The notes beneath the pieces are model-generated. The model saw only the letters and a list, made by a program, of their open reading frames with translations, was not told where the DNA came from and did no database searches. DNA of 10,719 nucleotides from Candidatus Bathyarchaeota archaeon (lineage in GTDB: Archaea > Thermoproteota > CALKCG01 > B24 > JAGTQN01), in contig JAGTQN010000032.1 in NCBI GenBank assembly GCA_018396395.1, positions 1-10,719 of the forward strand, written 5' to 3'. Shown here piece after piece: positions 7,278 through 10,719 of this stretch (positions are counted from its first letter, which is position 1; each line of letters begins with the position of its first letter). Both the position numbers and the translations under genes were made by a program.

Positions 7278-7291
7278 AAAAAAATATTAAA
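7278..7291 (+). promoter_or_regulatory. Strong TATA-like element in a convergent intergenic region
   Basis: The purely A/T run AAAAAAAATATTAAA, preceded by CCC, looks like a BRE-TATA pair and predicts a transcript start near 7312. No protein gene follows on the plus strand, since the next gene is convergent on the minus strand. A promoter here would therefore serve a small RNA or an antisense transcript. Confidence 0.35.
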
Positions 7292-7311
7292 GGCCGAGGT
7301 TTGAAGCCCTG

Positions 7312-7390
7312 ATGCTTCATGCATATATGCGTGCATAAATACGCCAATCAGGCTTAGCTCTGAGACTTACTTCTCCCGCTTCTTCTTCCG
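7312..7390 (+). ncRNA. Candidate small RNA antisense to the 3' flank of the aldolase gene
   Basis: This is an inferred unit with no family match. It begins about 26 bases after the TATA-like element and ends in pyrimidine-rich sequence (7367-7393) that could terminate transcription. CCTGAT just before the start (7308-7313) pairs with ATCAGG (7348-7353). Between them are the self-complementary GCATATATGC and the pair GCGT/ACGC. It also contains an eight-codon open frame from ATG 7312, with GAGGT eleven bases upstream. A regulatory palindrome is an equally good reading. No tRNA or clear C/D-box motif is present. Confidence 0.2.
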
Positions 7391-7391
7391 T

Positions 7392-8321
7392 TTAAGGGAC
7401 GCGAGGCCTAAGCCCTAACTCCTCCAAGAGCTTTTGAAGCCTCTTCCTTTGAGTTTCTGTTAAAGGAAGTTGAGGCGGCCTGTGGGCACCCCCTGCCAAG
7501 CCAAGCATCTCATTGGCTTCCTTTACCATAGAAATACTTCCAGCCTCTCCCCTAAGCCTTTGGAGGGGCTCAAGCCTTCGCTGAATCTCGTGCATAGTTT
7601 CCCAATCATTGCTTAACGAAGCTTCATAAACTCCAAGCTCAAGCTTCGGAACGAAGTTGATGAGACCGCATGTATAACCATCCATACCTTCCATAAACCA
7701 GATGTGGGTATCCCTCGTAACATGATCGACTCCACATATCAGACGAAGCCTTTCCCCCAAAAGCCTCTTCGTCCTTATGAGGCTTTTGAGATCCCCGGTT
7801 TCATCCTTTACGGCGATTACCCTTTCGAGGCTTGCAAGCCTGGCTGTAAATTCGGGCTTCCAACCTGGCGTGTTATAAACCCAAAGACCAATTTTCAAGG
7901 ATTCTGTCAGGGCGCGGTAATGGAGGAAAATCCCCTCCTCTGAACCCGCTGGCGGAAATGCCAAGACGGCCTGGCATCCAACTTTCTCCGCATGGCGGGC
8001 GAGCTCTATGGCAAGCTTTGTGTTTCCAGGGACCCCTGGAGCCACGATAGCCTTATCCACGGCTTCTGAGGCTACGATTTCGACGATTCGCTTATGTTCC
8101 TCTGGAGTAAGGGAGAAGAGCTCCCCCGTGCCTCCGCATGGAACAAGATTTTTTACTCCGTTTTCTAGGAGGAACCTTACATTCTTCCGAAGCCCCTCTT
8201 CGTCAAGCTTCATCCAGTCCTTTTTATCGAAGGGGGTTATGAGGAAGGCGAAAACTCCTTTGAATCTATTTTTGAGGTCTTCCAATTCAGGGGGTAAGGT
8301 TTGGGACATCGAATAGGCCAT
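7392..8321 (-). CDS. Dihydrodipicolinate synthase / N-acetylneuraminate lyase superfamily aldolase
   Basis: The protein is a class I aldolase or dehydratase of the DapA/NanA/KDG dehydratase superfamily, a cytoplasmic (beta/alpha)8 barrel that forms a Schiff base with a 2-oxo acid, usually pyruvate. The signatures are in place: GGTGELFSLTPEEH at 63-76, the catalytic Tyr in YNTP at 149-152, and the Schiff-base lysine K172 in AVKDETGD. The C-terminal HRPPQLPLTE at 280-289 resembles the 5-dehydro-4-deoxyglucarate or KDG dehydratase side of the family more than housekeeping DapA. The 309 residues are the usual length. ATG 8321 has GAGGGG (8332-8327) five bases upstream and a TATA-like TTTTTAAG at 8361-8354. 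The true substrate cannot be assigned. It could in principle act on the same pathway as the DapB-like enzyme at 5088, but the two genes are not in one operon. Confidence 0.88.
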   Translation of the reverse strand: MAYSMSQTLPPELEDLKNRFKGVFAFLITPFDKKDWMKLDEEGLRKNVRFLLENGVKNLVPCGGTGELFSLTPEEHKRIVEIVASEAVDKAIVAPGVPGNTKLAIELARHAEKVGCQAVLAFPPAGSEEGIFLHYRALTESLKIGLWVYNTPGWKPEFTARLASLERVIAVKDETGDLKSLIRTKRLLGERLRLICGVDHVTRDTHIWFMEGMDGYTCGLINFVPKLELGVYEASLSNDWETMHEIQRRLEPLQRLRGEAGSISMVKEANEMLGLAGGAHRPPQLPLTETQRKRLQKLLEELGLRPRVP

Positions 8322-8353
8322 TTGTACCCCTCAGATAGAACTACGATGGAGGC

Positions 8354-8361
8354 TTAAAAAG
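8354..8361 (-). promoter_or_regulatory. TATA box of the aldolase gene
   Basis: TTTTTAAG on the minus strand lies 33-40 bases before ATG 8321, leaving a short leader that includes the GAGGGG ribosome site at 8332-8327. It lies between the URO-D remnant's stop codon and the aldolase, so the aldolase can be expressed independently of the decayed gene upstream. Confidence 0.5.
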
Positions 8362-8379
8362 GGATTTCCAAGCCTAAGT

Positions 8380-8862
8380 CTACTCGCATCTCGTCAGCCG
8401 CCTCGCGATTTCCACGTACTCCCTTACACGCCTGATGGAAGCCTCCGGTGTTACAGGGCTTCCCAAGGATACAACAAACCTTCCAGATCTCCTTCAGACT
8501 TCGATCTGGCGCCTAAGCTCTGCCTCCAGTTCCTCCCTCGATGCCAAGGTAAGGAGGTTAATGGCATCTAGCTTTCCGAAGATGATGCCCTTCCCTTTAC
8601 GATTCCATCTACCCATAGGATATCGATCTGGAAGCCCTCCTCGCTTTCCTCGAGGGAGATGGCATCGGGAACCGCCTCCACGATCCTTTCCAAGCGATCC
8701 CTAACGTCTCCGCAGAAGTAGTAGATGGACTTCATTCCAAGGCGCCGGGCCTCGGAGATTAGCCTTTTAACATAGGAAGGGCGAACCTCTCGAAGCGGGA
8801 AAGGGAAATTTCATCGGCTGAGCAGAGGCAATCCTTGATCCATACGCCTTCAACCGCGACAG
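8380..8862 (-). pseudogene. Remnant of a uroporphyrinogen decarboxylase (URO-D) family protein, C-terminal half
   Basis: Three consecutive minus-strand pieces join into the C-terminal half of a URO-D family protein, the group that includes corrinoid methyltransferases such as MtaA/MtbA. Piece one (8860-8776) reads EGVWIKDCLCSADEISLSRF to FALP. Piece two (8774-8593) reads YVKRLISEARRLGMK, then YYFCGDVRDRLERIVEA and PDAISLEES. Piece three (8592-8380) reads KGIIFGKLDAINLL, then SLGSPVTPEASIRRVREYV and the stop. One base is missing at each junction, and an in-frame TGA lies at 8496-8494. The H/F-CGD motif, the DAISLEES strand and the PVTPEASI loop are family landmarks. About 160 codons remain out of roughly 340-380. 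The N-terminal half is not found in the window. The remnant ends 18 bases from the aldolase TATA element. Confidence 0.82.
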
Positions 8863-8869
8863 TTTGGCG

Positions 8870-9151
8870 CTACTTGCGTTTGCGGAAGAACACCAAGTCC
8901 TCCTTTGGCATACGTACTCGAAGCCAGCCTCTATGAGTCCCTGGATCTCGGCCGGTGTCCTTGCCACTTTGCATATATACTTATCATCCCTCGCATTCTT
9001 AGTGAACTGGGCTATAGATCAATGTATTTTTCTATGGAATTCAAGGTTTTGGCTTCGAATCTCCTTCGTTTCCTTCGCCTTCCTCATCGCTTCCTAGAGG
9101 CTTCCATTCGGCTTTGTAGGCTTCCCTCCGAACCTTCCTTATCCTTGGATA
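8870..9151 (-). pseudogene. Remnant of a tyrosine recombinase (integrase), catalytic C-terminus
   Basis: Minus-strand pieces in shifting frames rebuild the end of an archaeal phage-type integrase. PRIRKV and a following EWK (9148-9104) stand where the family has R-I followed by the TFRHWK box. Next are KETKEI (about 9075-9058), KTLNSIEK (9050-9027) and TLIYS (9025-9011) with the catalytic tyrosine codon at 9016-9014. Then comes a long clean stretch, QFTKNARDDKYICKVA to IEAGFEYVCQ (9009-8905), and finally EDLVFFRKRK-stop (8902-8870). An extra T at 9026, an extra C at 9010 and two extra bases at 8904-8903 explain three of the frame changes. The tail pattern (ICKVA, EAGFEYV, FRKRK) is one I recall from archaeal integrases; that recall is the basis of the call. 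The N-terminal DNA-binding part is missing. The gene cannot make a working enzyme. Confidence 0.78.
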
Positions 9152-9394
9152 GGCTCCTCCTTGTCTTTATAGAGGCCCCAACCTGAGATTTGATTCTATG
9201 GCTTCCATGCACCATACAAAAAAGAGCTAAAGGCTTGATGAGCGAAGGATATTGGATACTCTAAGCTATAAATGGTGGATCCCAGCAAAACCTCCAATTA
9301 CTGAAGTCCAAGAAGGCTTATACCAGCAATAAGTTAACATCTTATAGGCGCGAAATTTAAGGAATGGAGGAAAGGAGGTTAGGTTAGGATTCCC
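9152..9394. other. Intergenic region upstream of the XPB gene
   Basis: These 243 bases hold no frame with protein character on either strand. I looked for the missing N-terminal halves of the URO-D protein and of the integrase and recognised neither. I looked for a tRNA gene or a direct repeat that could be an attachment site and saw none. The right end carries the XPB promoter and ribosome site. Confidence 0.5.
9340..9378 (+). promoter_or_regulatory. Promoter and ribosome site region of the XPB gene
   Basis: Two TATA-like elements are visible: TCTTATAG at 9340-9347 and AAATTTAA at 9353-9360. The first would give a leader of about 24 bases that includes GGAGG (9374-9378). The second would start transcription after that site. 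An in-frame TAG at 9380-9382 lies downstream of GGAGG, so translation must begin later, most likely at TTG 9395. Confidence 0.4.
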
Positions 9395-10719
9395 TTGCTA
9401 ACCCTTCATTACGATAAGGGCACTATCCTCATCTGGGGCGACCTAAGGATTCCCTATGCCAGCTGGGACCCTAGGGCGAAGGCCTTCAGAGCCATGGCCT
9501 TATACTATCGAGACATAACGGATTACCTGAATCGAAGCCGTATTCCCTATGTGGATAAAGTGATGGATCCGCCACCAATCCCGGAACTCACATGCCACCT
9601 GAGGCTAAGGGACTACCAGCTCAAAGCCTTAGAGGCCTGGCATAGAAGCGGAAGGAGGGGAACGATAGTCCTTCCTACAGGAGCAGGCAAGACTGTGATA
9701 GCTATAAAGGCGATATCGGACCTACGATGCCCCGCCATTGTCATTGTGCCTACGCTAGACTTGGTAGAGCAATGGAGGGCTAGGCTGAGTGAAGAGTTTG
9801 GCTTGGAAATAGGCGTCTATGGAGGGGGCCAGAATATCCTTCGTCCCCTGACAGTTTCAACCTACGATTCCGCCTATCTAAGGGTCGAGGAGCTTGGAAA
9901 CCGTTTTCCATTCTTAATCTTCGATGAAGTCCATCACCTTCCAGCTCCTGGCTACAGCCAGATCGCTGAGATGTTCGCCTCACCCTATAGAATGGGTCTT
10001 ACAGCCACCTACGAGCGGGAGGATGGGCTTCATAAGGAGCTTCCCCGTCTAGTCGGAGGCAAGATCTACGAGCTATCAGTCGAAGCCTTGGCTGGAAGGC
10101 ACCTTTCCCCTTATACGCTCCATAAGATCTTCGTGGACCTTATGCCCGAGGAGCAGGTCGAGTACGAGAAGCACTATTCGGTCTTCAGAGATTATCTTAG
10201 GAGTAGGAACATCATCCTTAGAAGCCCTGAGGATTTTCAAAAATTCATCATCCGAACGGGAAGGGATAGGGAAGCCAGGGAAGCCCTATTGGCAAGGAAC
10301 AAAGCCTTAGAAATCGCCCTCAACAGCCAAGCAAAGATCGAAACCTTGAGGAAGATCCTCGATGAGAATCCTCAGGATCGAATCCTTATCTTTACCCAAC
10401 ACAACCAGCTCGTGTATAGGATAAGCAGGGAGTTCCTCATCCCAGCTATTACTCATAAAACCCCGAAGGATGAGAGGATGGAAGCCCTTAAGGGCTTCAA
10501 GGAAGGTAAGTATCGAGTCCTCGTTACTTCGAAGGTTCTGGACGAGGGAGTGGATGTTCCTGATGCCTCGCTAGCCATTATCCTCAGCGGAACAGGTAGC
10601 ACGAGGGAATTCATCCAGCGCCTCGGAAGGGTTTTGAGGAAAAGGACGGGCAAGAAGGCTAGGCTCATCGAGATCGTATCGAGGGAAACAGTTGAAACAA
10701 GGATAAGTTGGAGGAGAAG
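9395..10719 (+). CDS. xpb: XPB/Rad25-type superfamily 2 DNA helicase (3' end beyond the window)
   Basis: Archaeal XPB is an ATP-dependent 3'-5' DNA helicase or translocase linked to nucleotide excision repair and usually partnered with the nuclease Bax1. The N-terminal damage-recognition domain (LHYDKGTILIWGDLRIP onward) leads to LRDYQLKALEAW, then motif I LPTGAGKT (93-100), motif II DEVHH (177-181), motif III TATY (203-206) directly followed by ERED with the XPB-specific RED element (208-210 or adjacent), a thumb-like insert, and motif VI FIQRLGRVLR near the end. The match to Archaeoglobus XPB, from memory, is close along the whole length, for example RNIILRSPEDF and FLIPAITHKT. The start TTG 9395 is the only usual start after the in-frame stop at 9380. 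The frame is open at the right edge, where ETRISWRR marks the family's C-terminal end, so only a few residues are missing. Bax1 is the expected next gene. Confidence 0.93.
   Translation, partial: MLTLHYDKGTILIWGDLRIPYASWDPRAKAFRAMALYYRDITDYLNRSRIPYVDKVMDPPPIPELTCHLRLRDYQLKALEAWHRSGRRGTIVLPTGAGKTVIAIKAISDLRCPAIVIVPTLDLVEQWRARLSEEFGLEIGVYGGGQNILRPLTVSTYDSAYLRVEELGNRFPFLIFDEVHHLPAPGYSQIAEMFASPYRMGLTATYEREDGLHKELPRLVGGKIYELSVEALAGRHLSPYTLHKIFVDLMPEEQVEYEKHYSVFRDYLRSRNIILRSPEDFQKFIIRTGRDREAREALLARNKALEIALNSQAKIETLRKILDENPQDRILIFTQHNQLVYRISREFLIPAITHKTPKDERMEALKGFKEGKYRVLVTSKVLDEGVDVPDASLAIILSGTGSTREFIQRLGRVLRKRTGKKARLIEIVSRETVETRISWRR

Noticed and set aside
2172..7304. The 11-base repeat CCGAGGTTTGA at 2172-2182 and 7294-7304, and AATTTAAGGAATG shared near 4892 and 9355.
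   Set aside because: Matches of this length are expected by chance in ten kilobases, and their contexts differ.
7291..7365. A possible tRNA, because GGTTTGAAGCC resembles a T arm.
   Set aside because: No acceptor stem, anticodon arm or D arm can be placed around it.
8435..9186. Several plus-strand frames of 77-93 codons across the pseudogene region.
   Set aside because: They run antisense to the URO-D and integrase remnants, whose recognisable residues are on the minus strand.
1..10719. CRISPR arrays, transposase insertion sequences and toxin-antitoxin or defence modules.
   Set aside because: No regularly spaced repeats, no terminal inverted repeats with a transposase frame, and no known defence domains other than the repair helicase were seen.

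Overview
The window looks archaeal. It carries a XPB-type DNA repair helicase, the KEOPS subunit Pcc1, a tungsten-type aldehyde:ferredoxin oxidoreductase, a COG1751 pyruvate-kinase-like protein that I know mainly from archaea, TATA-type promoters close to start codons, and T-rich rather than hairpin-plus-U terminators. Heavy use of AGG and ATA codons and several TTG starts fit a thermophilic or uncultured Thermoproteota/Bathyarchaeia-like lineage. The lineage is an inference; no rRNA or tRNA gene is visible.

Layout. (1) 56-1861, minus: AOR-family oxidoreductase. (2) 2188-3425, plus: MFS transporter whose last 49 codons are displaced into the -1 frame by one frameshift. (3) 3503-4852, minus: an unrecognised secreted or membrane-anchored protein with an EF-hand-like loop. 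(4) 5088-6829, plus: a 2,4-diaminopentanoate dehydrogenase/DapB-like enzyme followed by a COG1751 pyruvate-kinase-C-domain protein. (5) 6889-7143, plus: Pcc1. (6) 7144-7391: convergent intergenic stretch with T-rich terminators, a polypyrimidine tract and a strong TATA-like element that may drive a small RNA. (7) 7392-8321, minus: a DHDPS/N-acetylneuraminate lyase/KDG dehydratase superfamily aldolase. (8) 8380-9151, minus: a graveyard of two abutting gene remnants, the C-terminal half of a uroporphyrinogen decarboxylase-family protein and the catalytic C-terminus of a tyrosine recombinase, both broken by several frameshifts. (9) 9395 to the right edge, plus: XPB helicase, nearly complete.

How the parts relate. 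The intact genes are mostly single transcription units on alternating strands. The only credible co-directional group is the dehydrogenase, the COG1751 protein and perhaps Pcc1. The URO-D remnant lies directly upstream of the aldolase on the same strand and may once have shared a transcript with it. The recombinase remnant suggests that an integrated element once sat here and that its loss damaged the URO-D gene. I do not see a complete new defence or mobile system. The most informative unusual material is the decayed recombinase/URO-D junction, the frameshifted transporter, the orphan surface protein and the possible small RNA at 7312-7390.
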